Shown in pieces: positions 28,391 to 39,288 of a stretch of 64,000 bases of DNA. Under the pieces are notes generated by a model. That model ran no database searches. It had not been told where the DNA came from and saw only the letters and a program-made list of their open reading frames with translations. Position 1 is the first letter of the stretch, and each line of letters starts with the position of its first letter. This DNA comes from DATEDA01 sp963820965 (lineage in GTDB: Bacteria; Pseudomonadota; Gammaproteobacteria; Burkholderiales; SG8-39): contig CAWGCC010000030.1 of NCBI GenBank assembly GCA_963820965.1, positions 34,077-98,076 on the forward strand, in the 5' to 3' direction. A program made the position numbers and the translations under genes.

Positions 28391-28541
28391 GCGCGTCTCC
28401 AGTCATGCTCGCGGGAGTACCCGTTCATGCCCGTCCCCCGACGACGCAATACGGTATTTGAAGCAAGATATGTAAGAAGATCAAGCAAGGGTTAGGCTTT
28501 TGGGAGTGACAATATTGAGCCAGTGTTCCCTTGGGTTCCCC

Positions 28542-29024
28542 TCAGAGCGCCTTGACGGTGGCGAGCACGTCCGCGGAGTGACCCGGAACTTTCACTTTGC
28601 GCCAGATCTTGCGGAGGGTTCCCTTGCCATCGATCAGGAACGTTGCCCGCTCCATGCCCATGTAGCGCCGGCCGTACATGCTTTTTTCGACCCACACGCC
28701 ATAGGTCTTGGCGACCTCGGTGTCCTCGTCGGACGCGAGAGTCACTTTGAGCCGATGCTTCGTCTTGAACTTGTCGTGGGACGCCACGCTGTCCTTGGAC
28801 ACGCCGATCACGACTGCACCAGCGTCGTGAAAGGCCTTGGCGTCGGCGGAGAAGGCGATCGCTTCGGCCGTGCATCCCGAGGTATCATCTTTGGGATAGA
28901 AGTACAGCACGACGGTCTTGCCCCTCAGTCCCGACAGGGACACTTCACCACCGGCATCAGCAGAAAGAGAAAATGGGGGCGCTTTGTCCCCGACCTTAAG
29001 GGTGTTTTTGGGGACAGCAGCCAT
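28542..29024 (-). CDS. bcp: Thioredoxin-dependent peroxiredoxin, BCP/PrxQ family, single cysteine
   Basis: Reduces hydrogen peroxide and organic peroxides in the cytoplasm. 160 residues with VLYFYPKDDTSGCTAEAIAF holding the peroxidatic Cys; YGVWVEKSMYGRRYMGMERA and TFLIDGKGTLRKIWRKVKVP are typical. There is only one Cys in the whole protein, so the resolving Cys found five residues later in E. coli BCP is absent. It would need an external thiol. It is divergent from the AsmA-like gene, with 139 bases between them. Confidence 0.94.
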   Translation of the reverse strand: MAAVPKNTLKVGDKAPPFSLSADAGGEVSLSGLRGKTVVLYFYPKDDTSGCTAEAIAFSADAKAFHDAGAVVIGVSKDSVASHDKFKTKHRLKVTLASDEDTEVAKTYGVWVEKSMYGRRYMGMERATFLIDGKGTLRKIWRKVKVPGHSADVLATVKAL

Positions 29025-29163
29025 TTTATTGGTTTCCTGTCGTTAACTTCTGTCGCGAGCGGATAAGGCATAACATGTATTCGAAGCAAGCCTCAGGGCT
29101 GGCAAGCGGCGGAAGTCGCGGCGTATCGAGAGGCGCGGGCGTGAACCAAGGATTGCGATCCTG

Positions 29164-32100
29164 ATGCGGCATGTCCGCCGCATCTCATGGATTGTCGGAG
29201 CGGTGTTCGCCGCGCTGCTGTTCTTTATCGGTGGCGCGTTCCTGCGGCTGCTCATGGGGCCGATCTCGCTCGGTCCGCTTGCGGGCGCGATCGAAGACTC
29301 GATCAATCGCGCGGTGACTGGGTTTGTGGTCCGTTTCAATTCCGCAGTGCTCGAATGGTCCCGGACGGATGGGAAGATCTATCTCACGGTCCTAGGCACG
29401 AAAGTTTTCGATGGTGGGGGCCGGATCGTTGCCCAAGCGCCGGCAGCCAATCTTGATTTCAATTCCACCGATCTTCTCGCGGGGAACTTGAGCCTGCAGC
29501 GCTTTGCGCTGGTTGGTGTGCAACTCACGGGTGTGCGCACGGCCGATGGCACCATGAAGCTGGGGTTCGCGCAGGACGACGATAGCGATCTTCTCAAGAC
29601 CATCCGCGAAATCCTGCAGAGCGGAGGCGGCAACAGCTCACTGGACAGCCTCTCCATCCGGAATGCCCGGCTTGCGTTCCGCGATGAGCCGACGGGCCTC
29701 TTCATCGTCTCGCCGGATACGAACTTCGCGCTCGAGAGCAAGAGCGGCGCGCTGAACGCTACGGTGGATTCCGTCATCGAGATTTCTGGCATCGCTTCCC
29801 GCGTCACGGCCCGTGCGAAGCTGCGCGAGAATGGCATGCCCGAGAATGGCAGCATCGGCGTTCAGGGCCTCTCGGTTCCCGCTCTGGCGAAGTACAATCC
29901 CACCCTTTCCTATCTTCAGCCCTACAACATCACGTCCAATCTCGAAGCCGATTTCCAGCTCGGCGAGAACGGCGAACTGCGCGCGACGTCGTTTCATGTC
30001 GACGGCACGGGTTCGATCACGGGCCCTCTCTTCAAGGTGCCGCTGCGCTTCGACAGCTTCGATGTGGAGGGCAACTATGATGCCGCTGGCGAACGGTTCG
30101 TTCTGAGCTCGGTAGCACTTGAGGGCAAGCCGTTGGCCGCGAAGGCGAAGGCGTCGTTCACGGTGAGCCGGACGGATGGAACCTTCAGCGGTGTGTTGGC
30201 CGAGTTGACCGCACAAGACGTGCGCGTGGCGTTGCTCAAGTCATTTCGCGAGGAGTTGGCGTTCAGCGAGGTTTCGCTGAAGGGGGACTACGATTCACAC
30301 GCAGAAGCGGATTGCCTTCGAGCGCGCGGCCATCAAGGGAAATGCGATTGCCGCCGATTTGAGCGGCGCGGTCAGGCTGGTCGACGGTGCCGCGCCGGGG
30401 CTCACCCTCAACGCAACCCTCGAGCCGCTGACCGTGCGCGACATGCTGTACTACTGGCCGATCGGCATCGGAGTGGGCGCCGAAGCCTGGATCAGGTCGC
30501 AAGTGGCGGACGGGCGGGTAGGGCCGGTGCGGATCGAAGCGAACTTCGAGCGCCGGCACGGTCGATCAAGACATTCTGCCCGAAGGTGCGCTCCTTCTCG
30601 CGTTTCCGTTCGACGGCGTCTCGGTCCGGTACCTGGGTCAGATGACCCCGCTCACGGGCGCCCGCGGCGAGGCCCAGCTGACGGGCGAGGCGTTTCGCGC
30701 GACCGTCCAGAGCGGCACCATCGGCCCGCTGGCGGTCTCCGAAGGCGATCTCGAGATCCTCGACTACAATTCGCCTTCGGCCTCGGCGCGCATCAAGGTC
30801 CATGCCGACGGTCAGGTGGCCGACATGCTGCGGCTGATCGATCAGGAACCGCTCGGCTACACAAGGCGCGTTCCGCATCGATCCGGCAACCACCAGCGGT
30901 GCCGCGCTGGTCAATCTCGATTTCGCGATCCCGCTTCTGAGGGATGTCCCCATCGAGCGCGTGGGAGTCGGGGTCCAGGCGGGTCTCACGGGGCTTTCGA
31001 TCGCTGTCGACGAGCGCCGGCGCCTGGAAAAGACGACCGTTCAAATCGCCCTCGACAAGCAATCCCTGACATCCCAAGGCTCGGGCGAGTTATCCGGCGT
31101 CCCCGTCAGCTTCAGGTGGCTCGAGGACTTCGACGCGCCCGCGCAGTCAACGCGGATCGCCATCGCGGCAACGCTCGATGACGTTTCGCGCGCCAAGCTC
31201 GGTCTCTCCGAGCCGACCTGGCTGAAGGGTTCCATGCCGGTGCAGGTCAACTTCACCGGGCAGCGCTTCACGCTGAGCGATGCCACCATAACCGCGGACC
31301 TGACTCAGGCCTTCGCGGAGTTCGCCCTGTTGAACCTGGCGAAGCCGCCCGGCACGCCCGCGACCGGGTCGGCGAAGATTCACTTCGGGTCCGACGGAAT
31401 CGATTTCCGCAACCGACCTCGCAATCAACGGCGATGGGCTGCAGGCGCGAGGTTCCCTCTCGCTTCATGACGATGGCCGCCTGATCAAGGTCTCGCTGGC
31501 CGACATGCGAGCCGGTGCGACGAACGACTTCGCGATTGATGTCGAGCCCATGCAGGAAGGCGGCCTCGACATCCGCATTCAAGGCAGGACCGTCGATGCG
31601 ACGAAGATATTTGGGGATGCCGAGAAGGCAACCGCAGCGGCAACATCAGGCCGGGATCGCGGTCTCGGCCTGACCGATCCCCTTTCGTTGAGCCTCAAGG
31701 TGGACCGGATCCTCTTCAAGAACGATTTGCATTTCAGCAACGTCTCGGCCCTCGTCTCGTTCGGCGCGCATGAGCGGATCACGGGCTTCTATCTCGACAC
31801 GCTCGGGCCGGCCGACGACAAGATCATGGGTAGCTTCACGATCGAAGACGGCATTCGCAAGCTCTCGCTCGAGGCGGCGGATGCCGCTGCGTTCATCCGC
31901 ACGTTCACCGGCTTTCCGAGCATCCGCGGTGGAACCTTGAACGCGCGCATTTCTTTTCCGCTCGACGATGGACCGAAGGCCTACGACTACATGGGAACGG
32001 TGACGCTCAACGATATCGTCGTGACAGACCAGCCGTTCCTCGCCCGTCTCTTCGCCGCCGGGAGCCTTGATGGACCACTTCGCCTGCTGCAAGGCGAAGG

Positions 32101-32503
32101 CATCAGGATCACGCGGCTGGATGCGCCATTCAGGTCGCAGGGTCGGGTCATCACGTTCGATGACGGGCGTGCATCCGGTCCATCGGTCGGCGGAACCTTC
32201 GAAGGTATCCTCGACCGGCGCACCGACACGATCGGACTCACCGGCACGATGGTGCCCGCCTATGGCATCAACAGTGTTCTGGGTGCGGTGCCGCTCCTCG
32301 GCGAGATCCTGGTGTCAAAAAAGGGTGAGGGAATTTTCGGGGTGACCTATTCGATGAAAGGTCCGCTTGATGATCCGACGCTCACCGTCAATCCGCTTTC
32401 GGTTCTGACCCCAGGCATCCTACGGCGCATTTTCGAGTTCGCGCCGGCCAAGGCGCCCCCGCAGGAACCCGAGGAACAGCAGCCGCAGCCGGCCGCGCCC
32501 TGA
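29164..32503 (+). CDS. AsmA-like / DUF3971 (YhdP-type) envelope protein, frameshifted
   Basis: About 1,110 codons. An N-terminal membrane helix (ISWIVGAVFAALLFFIGGAF) anchors a long periplasmic beta-rich body with DUF3971/AsmA_2 features (FNSAVLEWSRTDGKIYLTVL, SLSIRNARLAFRDEPTGLF, GTLNARISFPLDDGPKAYDY, GVTYSMKGPLDDPTLTVNP, VLTPGILRRIFEF). Proteins of this class form hydrophobic grooves that carry phospholipids toward the outer membrane. Frame changes lie near 30295, 30550, 30865 and 31405; the flanking pieces are long and in order. It ends 3 bases before the end of the convergent tyrS gene. Confidence 0.85.
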
Positions 32504-32506
32504 TTT

Positions 32507-33760
32507 TCAGGTGGGTCTCACCAGGATGTGCTGCTTACGCCCCAGCGAAAGCTTCATGACGCCTGAATCGGTAACGTCCTTCAAGCTCACCGTCGCTCTG
32601 ACGTCGCTCACCGGCGTGTCATTGACGCGCAGGCCTCCGCCCTGGATGAGACGCCGGGCCTCGCCGGTCGAGCGCGTGAGTCCGGCAAGCTGAGCGAGAT
32701 TCGCGACGGGCATGCCGGCCTCGAGTTGCGAACGCGCGATTTCGAAGGTCGGCAGATCGCTAGCGAGCGCGCCCTCCTCGAAGGTCTTGCGCGCGGTTTC
32801 CTCGGCAGCGCGTGCCGCCTCGCGCCCGTGACAGAGTGTGGTCGCTTCGGTGGCGAGAATTTTCTTCGCCTCGTTGAGCTCGGCGCCTTGCAGATTTTCC
32901 AGGCGCTGAATTTCGCTCTCGGAGAGTTCCGTGAACAGGCGCAAGAAACGCCCAACGTCGCCGTCCTCGGTGTTGCGCCAGTACTGCCAGTAGTCGTAGG
33001 GCGAGCGCATGTCTGCGTTCAGCCACACGGCGCCAGCGGCCGTCTTGCCCATCTTAGCGCCGGACGACGTCGTGATGAGAGGCGAGGTGGCTCCGAACAA
33101 TTCAGCGTCGGCGAGGCGCCGCGCGAGATCGATCCCGGCGACAATGTTGCCCCATTGGTCCGAGCCGCCCATCTGCAACCGGCAGCCATAGCGTTTGTAA
33201 AGCTCCACGAAGTCGTAGGCCTGCAGGATCATGTAGTTGAATTCGAGGAAGCTCAGCGGCTGATCCCGCTCGAGGCGGAGCTTCACGCTGTCCATCGTCA
33301 GCATGCGGTTGACCGAGACATGACGGCCGATCTCGCGCAGGAACGGGACATATTCAAGCTTGTCGAGCCATTCGGCGTTGTCGACCATGATCGCGTCGGA
33401 GCGTCCGCCGCCGAAGGTGAGAAAGCGCTCTACCGCACGAAACATGCTCTGCTTGTTGGCGTCGATCTGTGTGGCCGAAAGCAGCTGGCGCGACTCGTCT
33501 TTGCCCGATGGATCGCCGACCTTCGTCGTTCCACCGCCCATCACGATGATCGGTTTGTTGCCGGTCTGCTGCAGCCGGCGCAGGGTCATGATCTGCATCA
33601 GGTTCCCGATGTGAAAGCTCGGGGCCGTGCAGTCGAATCCGATATAAGCGGTGACGCGCTCCTTCTCGATCAGCGCGTCCAGGCCTGCGATGTCGGTGCA
33701 CTGATGCAGCTGGCCCCGCGCCTGCATCAGACGGAGAAATTCGGAACGCACGGTGGTCAC
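32507..33760 (-). CDS. tyrS: Tyrosyl-tRNA synthetase
   Basis: Charges tRNA-Tyr. Intact, about 417 residues. Class I signatures are SFHIGNLMQIMTL (HIGH-like) and SGAKMGKTAAGAVWL (KMSKS-like). The tyrosine pocket QMGGSDQWGNIVAGIDL and FNYMILQAYDFVELY are present, and the C-terminus carries an S4 domain (SRSTGEARRLIQGGGLRVND). GTG at 33760 starts TTVRSEFLRLMQARG; the open frame continues upstream without need. It is divergent from anmK, with 46 bases between the starts, so their promoters overlap. This tyrS/anmK head-to-head pair is common in Alphaproteobacteria. Confidence 0.95.
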   Translation of the reverse strand: MTTVRSEFLRLMQARGQLHQCTDIAGLDALIEKERVTAYIGFDCTAPSFHIGNLMQIMTLRRLQQTGNKPIIVMGGGTTKVGDPSGKDESRQLLSATQIDANKQSMFRAVERFLTFGGGRSDAIMVDNAEWLDKLEYVPFLREIGRHVSVNRMLTMDSVKLRLERDQPLSFLEFNYMILQAYDFVELYKRYGCRLQMGGSDQWGNIVAGIDLARRLADAELFGATSPLITTSSGAKMGKTAAGAVWLNADMRSPYDYWQYWRNTEDGDVGRFLRLFTELSESEIQRLENLQGAELNEAKKILATEATTLCHGREAARAAEETARKTFEEGALASDLPTFEIARSQLEAGMPVANLAQLAGLTRSTGEARRLIQGGGLRVNDTPVSDVRATVSLKDVTDSGVMKLSLGRKQHILVRPT

Positions 33761-33806
33761 ACGTGATACCTTTGCTGATCCTGCGAAATCTTGGGTGCTT
33801 AACACG

Positions 33807-34908
33807 GTGTCCACGCTCTTCAAAGTCATCGGTCTGATGAGCGGGACATCGCTCGACGGCATCGACGCGGCCCTTCTCGCCACCGACGGAGAGGCAATAG
33901 CTGAGCCGGGTCCGGCGCTGACGGTGCCCTATCGCGCTCAGACCCGCGAGCTTCTGTACGGAGCGCTGGCTGAGGCGCGTGAGATGAGCCGGGATCTCCA
34001 GTGCCTGTCGAGATATCCGCGGCGGAGCGCCTGCTTACCGATGCGCACGTCGATACGGTGTCACTGCTGCTCGCGCGCGCCGGGCTCAAGGCTGCGGACA
34101 TCCACTATGTCGGGCTGCACGGGCAAACCGTTCTGCACCGTCCGGCCCAGCATTGGACATGGCAGATCGGCGACGGCGCAGAGCTGCGCGCGTGCGACCG
34201 GCATTGCCGTGGTGAACGACTTTCGCAGCGCCGATGTCGCCGCGGGCGGGCAGGGCGCCCCCTTCGCGCCGCTCTATCATCTCGTGCTCTCGCGGAATGA
34301 GAAACGGCCGGTCGCGGTCGTCAATATCGGCGGCGTCGGCAACGTCACGTATATCGGGGCCAATGATGAAGTCATCGCCTTCGACACCGGACCCGGCAAC
34401 GCTGCTCTCGACGACTGGGCGTTCGCGCACACCGGCATTCGTGCCGATATGGACGGCCGGCTCGCGCGCGCGGGCCGTGTCGATGAGACACGGCTTGCAG
34501 AGCTGCTCAACCATCCGATGTTCTCGATCCCTCCGCCAAAATCGCTCGATCGCTTCGACTTCCCGATGACGGCCGTCGATGGTCTCTCAGGTCCCGATGG
34601 CGCAGCCACGCTGACGGCGTTCACTGCCGCATCCATCGCGCGAGCGCGCGAGCATTTGCCCGCAAGCACCGAACGGATGGATTATCTGTGGCGGCGGACG
34701 GCACAATCCCGTGCTGATGGACGAACTCAAACGCCGGCTTGGTGGGATGGTCAAATCCGCCGAGGATGCCGGCTGGCGCGGCGATTTCATCGAGGCCGAA
34801 GCGTTCGCTTATCTCGCTGTGCGCAGTGTCAAAGGACTGCCGCTCACTCTGCCCTCGACAACCGGCGTCCCTTACCCGATGCCCGGCGGCCGATTGCATC
34901 TTCCATAG
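33807..34908 (+). CDS. anmK: Anhydro-N-acetylmuramic acid kinase, frameshifted
   Basis: Phosphorylates and opens 1,6-anhydro-MurNAc during cell-wall recycling. The family N-terminal block VIGLMSGTSLDGIDAALLAT is present, followed by VGLHGQTVLHRPAQHWTWQI, VNIGGVGNVTYIG, FDTGPGNAALDDW and DFIEAEAFAYLAVRSVKGL. Frame changes lie near 34000, 34195 and 34690, each repaired by a single base. Near 34690 the corrected text reads CGGGRHNPVLMDEL, the expected ATPase-fold motif. GTG at 33807 is the only start that keeps the conserved N-terminus and avoids the divergent tyrS start. Confidence 0.93.
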
Positions 34909-34924
34909 AGAAGAGTGCGCTAGT

Positions 34925-35584
34925 CTAGGGCGTAATCCCGTAGGCGGTGAATTCCGCCGAGATGTCCTGGACTGCTTTCGATGCGGCGATGTCGGCTTCC
35001 CCGCCTTGCGTGTCACCCGAGCGCAATTTCGCGATGCCACGCCCATACAGCGAATAGTGGTCGTTCGGACTGGCGGCAAGAGCGGCGTCGTAATCGGCGA
35101 TGGCCTCGCGGAATCGCCCACTCCGCAAGTGGATGAACGCGCGGCTGTCCAGCGCCGGTGCATAATCAGGCTTGAGCTTCAAGGCCTCGTTGCAGTCGGC
35201 GAGCGCGGCGTCGACATCGATCATGGCGACAGCGCGCGCCCAGCACCGGTCGTTGTAGACCTGCACGTCCAACTGTCCGCTATCGAGTGGAATTGAAGCC
35301 AGCCTGACCGCTTCGCGATAGTCCGTCTCCGCGCGTGCTCGATCACCGGAGCGCGCATAGGCGGTGCCGCGGGCGAGATACGCAATCGTGAGCAGCCCGC
35401 GATTCGCCGCGGCGTCACCGTAGAGGCCAATGATCAACGTGCAAGAATCGATCTGCTCAGCGGCGCCCAGCGTGTAGTCATGGCAGTTTTCCTGGACCTG
35501 CGCCGGATTGAGCCCCTTGGGCGCGGGCTCATCTTCACTACATGCGGTCAGTAAGGCAGCGGCCAGGAAGATTGTCCGCTTCAT
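34925..35584 (-). CDS. TPR-repeat lipoprotein
   Basis: 219 residues. A lipoprotein signal (MKRTIFLAAALLTACSED, lipobox LTAC) is followed by tetratricopeptide repeats (LARGTAYARSGDRARAETDY, AALADCNEALKLKPDYAPAL, AFIHLRSGRFREAIADYDAA). It ends with DIAASKAVQDISAEFTAYGI. That end resembles the ends of the next two genes (AERARPGMAARFATFGLRP and AAEGVEPGIARRFAGYGIAP), so the three are paralogues. It should sit on the periplasmic face of a membrane. The partner is unknown. Confidence 0.82.
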   Translation of the reverse strand: MKRTIFLAAALLTACSEDEPAPKGLNPAQVQENCHDYTLGAAEQIDSCTLIIGLYGDAAANRGLLTIAYLARGTAYARSGDRARAETDYREAVRLASIPLDSGQLDVQVYNDRCWARAVAMIDVDAALADCNEALKLKPDYAPALDSRAFIHLRSGRFREAIADYDAALAASPNDHYSLYGRGIAKLRSGDTQGGEADIAASKAVQDISAEFTAYGITP

Positions 35585-35611
35585 CTTGTCCCCCGCGACA
35601 GCGATGCGTGA

Positions 35612-37466
35612 TTACGGCCTGAGACCGAAAGTTGCGAACCGCGCCGCCATTCCGGGACGCGCGCGTTCCGCCAAGGCGATATCGGCCTGGCCACTTCCGC
35701 TGTTGCCGGTGCGGATCAGTGCGATCCCTCGGCCGAACAGAGCCGATGCGAGATTGGGGCTGCGCTGCAGGGCGAAATCATAGTCCCTGATCGCTTCGCG
35801 ATAGCGGCCCATTCTCAGGGCTACGAGTCCACGTGTGTCGAGCGTGACTGCGCTGCCCGCGTTGAACTTCAGCGCCGCATCGCAATCCTTGAGCGCGGTC
35901 TCAAGTTCCTCGCCGATCACAGCGCGCGTCCAGCAGCGATTGACCAGGGCCGCGACATGATCGGGCTTGAGCCGGATCACTTCGTCATAGTCGACGATGG
36001 CCTTGCGGAACTCGCCCTTGTCGTCGTACGCGCCGGCACGGCTGTAGTACGCATCGATGAAATCCGGCTTGAGTGCGATGGCGCGGCCGAAATCGGCGAT
36101 CGCGTCGTCGTACTCTCTCATCGCCGCTGCGGCCGTCGCGCGGTTGAAGAAGGCTTCGGCGTAGTTCGGCATCAGCGCAATCGCGCGGTCGTAGTCGGCG
36201 AGCGCCTGACGGAAATCGCCCTTGTGAAAGTGCGCGCTGCCGCGATTTCAGAAGCGCGCCCGGATCGGGCTCCAGCTTGATGACGCGATCGTAGTCCGCA
36301 ATCGCCTCATCGAACTTGCCGCTCTGGAAGTGATCCACGCCGCGGCCGAAGAGAGCGTTGGCATTGTTCGGATCGAGTCGCAGCGCCTGATTGAAATCCG
36401 CGATCGCCCGGTCGTAGCGCTCGATATTGTGGTGCGCGACTCCCCGGTAGTGGAACGCCTGCGCCAGATCGGCATCGAGCCGGATAGCCTCATCCAAATC
36501 GGCGATCGCCCGCTGGTACTGCCCGAGCCTGAGATAGACATAGGCACGGTTGTCGAGTGCTGTGCCGGAGTTGGGCTTGAGCTTGATCGATTGATCGAAG
36601 TCGGCGAGCGCCTGCTGCGTCATACCCTGGCGGTCGTAGATGTAGCCGCGCCAGCGGAACGCGTCGGCATTGTCGGGCCTGATACGGATCGACTGATCGA
36701 AATCGGCGAGCGCCAGGTCCAACTGGCCCTTGCCGATGCGCGCCAGCCCGCGGCCGTAGAAACTGCCTGCCGCGCGCGGATCCATGCGGATGACCCGGGT
36801 GAAATCGTTGATCGCGCCATCGAGTTCGCCGATCGCAGTGCGGACATGCCCGCGGGCCTCGTAGCCTTCGGCGATCCACGGCCTCAAGCGGACATAGCGG
36901 TCGAAATCGGCTAGCGCCTGGCCGAAAGCGCGCTTCGCATAGTGCGTTCCGCCGCGATTGTAGAGTGCTTCGGGGAAATCGCGCTTGAGCACTAGCGCGC
37001 GGTCGAAATCGGCAACCGCGGCATCGTACATCTGGCGAGCGGCAAACGCCGTGCCGCGCCGGTAGTAGGCTTCGGCCGAATCCGGCCTGACCTCGATGGC
37101 GCGCGAGAAGTCCGTCGTTGCCTGCTCGAACTCATTCTTTCGGAAGTGGGCGAGTCCCCGGCCGACGAAGGCGTCGGATTCGGGCTTCACCGCGATCGCC
37201 TTGTCGAAATCGGCGATGGCGAAGTTGTATTCGCCCTTGAGGTAGTAGGCGAGCCCGCGATTGTAGTGCGCGGCGAACAGGTTATCGCCCCGCTCCGTGC
37301 CCGCTTGGATCCGGGCCGTGCAGCCCGCGATCTGGACGTCCCCTGTGACGCCGCCGACCGCAGTCCCATTGCACCAGCTCCACTCCTGGGTGGAATCGGC
37401 CGCAACCGCACCGGCGCTCCAAAAAACGCCTGCGGCGGCAACAGCAAGGACTAGAGGGCTTTTCAT
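35612..37466 (-). CDS. Exported protein made of about 16 tandem TPR repeats, frameshifted
   Basis: About 618 codons. A signal peptide (MKSPLVLAVAAAGVFWSAGA) precedes a Trp/Cys-containing N-terminal part and a run of 34-residue repeats of the form YxRGxAYxxxGxYDxAIADFDxAIxLxP (for example FAIADFDKAIAVKPESDAFV, ALADFDQSIRIRPDNADAFR, AIADFNQALRLDPNNANALF). One frame break near 36245 separates the last third, which continues the same repeat series to AERARPGMAARFATFGLRP. ATG at 37466 begins the signal peptide. It probably acts as a periplasmic interaction scaffold. The target is unknown. Confidence 0.85.
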
Positions 37467-37561
37467 CGGGGGCCCCTGTCGCTCCACTCCAAAGCTACCA
37501 TAAGCTATCGCACCAAAGTGTCTGAAAAGTGTTGCAAGACCGACGTGAGCCGACAGGCCGT

Positions 37562-38545
37562 TCAGGGAGCGATGCCGTAGCCGGCAAATCTGCGGGCGAT
37601 TCCAGGTTCGACGCCCTCCGCGGCCTCGATATCTCTCCTGCCCTCTAAGTCGCCCAGGCGCAGCTTGGCCAGGCCGCGGAGATAGAGCGAGCTCGGAATC
37701 CGCGGATTTTGCCGCAGCGCCGCATCGTAATCTCCGACCGCAACCGCAAATCGTCCCAAACGAAAATTAACGAACCCGCGCCCGTCCAGAGTGTTGGCAT
37801 CGCCGGGATTGAGCTGCAGGGCGAGATCGCAGGCGCGCAGTCCGTCCAGCAAGCCGCTGTTCAGATACCCGTGGCCCCAGCAGACCTGGGACCATCCGGT
37901 CCAATCGTCGGGCCGCAATTGTGCGAGGCGATCGTAATCGGCAAGTGCGCTCGCATAGTCGTTGAGGTTCTCGTACGAGACCGCCCGGAACCAATAGGCA
38001 TCGGCAAAATCGGGCTTGAGCGTGACCAACCGGGTGAAATCGGCGATGGCCTGCCTCTCATCACCCTTGTCGGTGTGGATGAGGCCCCGCATTTGGTAAA
38101 TGTGCGCTTGCTCCTCAACGCTTGGGGTGAGTGTGAGCGCCGCGGCATAGTCGGCGAGTGCGGCATCGCGCTGTTCCAGACGCAGATGGGCATCGCCCCG
38201 GCCGATATGGAACTGAGCACTCAAGGCAGCCGATGGCGGCTTGGTGCGGAGCGCGCGCTCGAAATCGGCGAGGGCGCCCACAAAGTCGCAATTCGCGGTG
38301 CGGGCGCGCCCCAGGGTGACATAGTGGTTGAACCCTGCTTCGGGCGACATGGCCAGCGCCCGAACCCGCGACTCCGTGTCCCGGGTGCTTTCGCAATGCG
38401 CGACTTTGTCCGATAGTCCCTGTCCCGCTCCAAAGGCGGGTGGCGCGAGTGCGCCCATGACGACGAAGCTCGCCAGGCAGAGCGCCGTCCCTAGAAGCGT
38501 GCGTCTACCGCCCGCCGTCCGTCGAGGCCATGCGCTTCTTGGCAT
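37562..38545 (-). CDS. Exported TPR-repeat protein
   Basis: About 327 residues. ATG at 38545 (MPRSAWPRRTAGGRRTLLG) gives a normal signal peptide with a basic n-region and h-region LLGTALCLASFVVMGALAPP. The start lies inside the 3' end of the alpha/beta hydrolase gene (41-base overlap), suggesting coupling. TPR units include DFVGALADFERALRTKPPSA, DAALADYAAALTLTPSVEEQ and YASALADYDRLAQLRPDDW. The end (EGVEPGIARRFAGYGIAP) matches its two downstream paralogues. Third in a series of three TPR genes. Confidence 0.82.
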   Translation of the reverse strand: MPRSAWPRRTAGGRRTLLGTALCLASFVVMGALAPPAFGAGQGLSDKVAHCESTRDTESRVRALAMSPEAGFNHYVTLGRARTANCDFVGALADFERALRTKPPSAALSAQFHIGRGDAHLRLEQRDAALADYAAALTLTPSVEEQAHIYQMRGLIHTDKGDERQAIADFTRLVTLKPDFADAYWFRAVSYENLNDYASALADYDRLAQLRPDDWTGWSQVCWGHGYLNSGLLDGLRACDLALQLNPGDANTLDGRGFVNFRLGRFAVAVGDYDAALRQNPRIPSSLYLRGLAKLRLGDLEGRRDIEAAEGVEPGIARRFAGYGIAP

Positions 38546-39161
38546 ACTCTTCCACCAAATCCACGACGTCGGGCATGTGGTTGTCGAAGAAATGGTTGGC
38601 GCCCTCGACTTTCGTATAGGTGATCTTGATCCCACGTTGTGCGGAAAGCCGGTCGACCAGCTTCTGCACATCGACCTCCGGAACAACCTGATCCCTCGTT
38701 CCATGCACGAACAGCCCTGACGCAGGGCAGGGAGCGAGGAAAGCGAAGTCGTAGAGATTGGCCTGCGGTGCAATCGATATGAATCCGGTGATCTCCGGCC
38801 GCCTCATGAGGAGCTGCATGCCGATCCAAGCGCCGAACGAGATGCCGACAACCCAGCAATAGGATGGATTCGGATAGAGCGTGCTCATCCAGTCGAGGAC
38901 GGCTGCGGCATCGGACAGCTCGCCCGCACCGTTGTCGAACGAGCCCTGGCTGCGTCCCACGCCACGGAAGTTGAACCGCACCACCGTACAGCCAAGCTTG
39001 TGGAAGCGGTGATAGAGTTCATAGACGAGCGGATTGTTCATCGTCCCGCCGTATTGCGGGTGCGAATGCAGGATGAGCGCCATCGGCGCGTTGGGCGCCT
39101 TCTGGCGCTGATAGCGCGCTTCGATGCGGCCGGCGGGTCCGGGAAGGATGATGTCAGGCAT
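38505..39161 (-). CDS. Alpha/beta hydrolase (COG2945-like)
   Basis: 218 residues, intact. The fold is marked by ALILHSHPQYGGTMNNPLVY, VRFNFRGVGRSQGSFDNGAG, the nucleophile elbow VVGISFGAWIGMQLL, the acid in FVHGTRDQVVPEVDVQ and the His in GANHFFDNHM. Small cytoplasmic hydrolases of this type are widespread and their substrates are mostly unknown. It is divergent from iscR, and the IscR-box promoter region lies between them, so iron-sulfur control of this gene is possible but not shown. Confidence 0.85.
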   Translation of the reverse strand: MPDIILPGPAGRIEARYQRQKAPNAPMALILHSHPQYGGTMNNPLVYELYHRFHKLGCTVVRFNFRGVGRSQGSFDNGAGELSDAAAVLDWMSTLYPNPSYCWVVGISFGAWIGMQLLMRRPEITGFISIAPQANLYDFAFLAPCPASGLFVHGTRDQVVPEVDVQKLVDRLSAQRGIKITYTKVEGANHFFDNHMPDVVDLVEEYAKKRMASTDGGR

Positions 39162-39288
39162 AGGACGGTCCCCGCTCGCGGCTGCGCCGAAACTCCGCCA
39201 TGCTTGTCAAGATTACACGTCTCGCCAGTTGTAGAAATAGCATAATGTTATCAGGATGTTGAACGAATTCAGATGCCGAGACCCGGGC

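Noticed and set aside
34925..38545. TPR coding repeats as a DNA satellite or CRISPR-like array
   Set aside because: The 102-base periodicity is the codon pattern of 34-residue TPR units in open frames, with diverged DNA.
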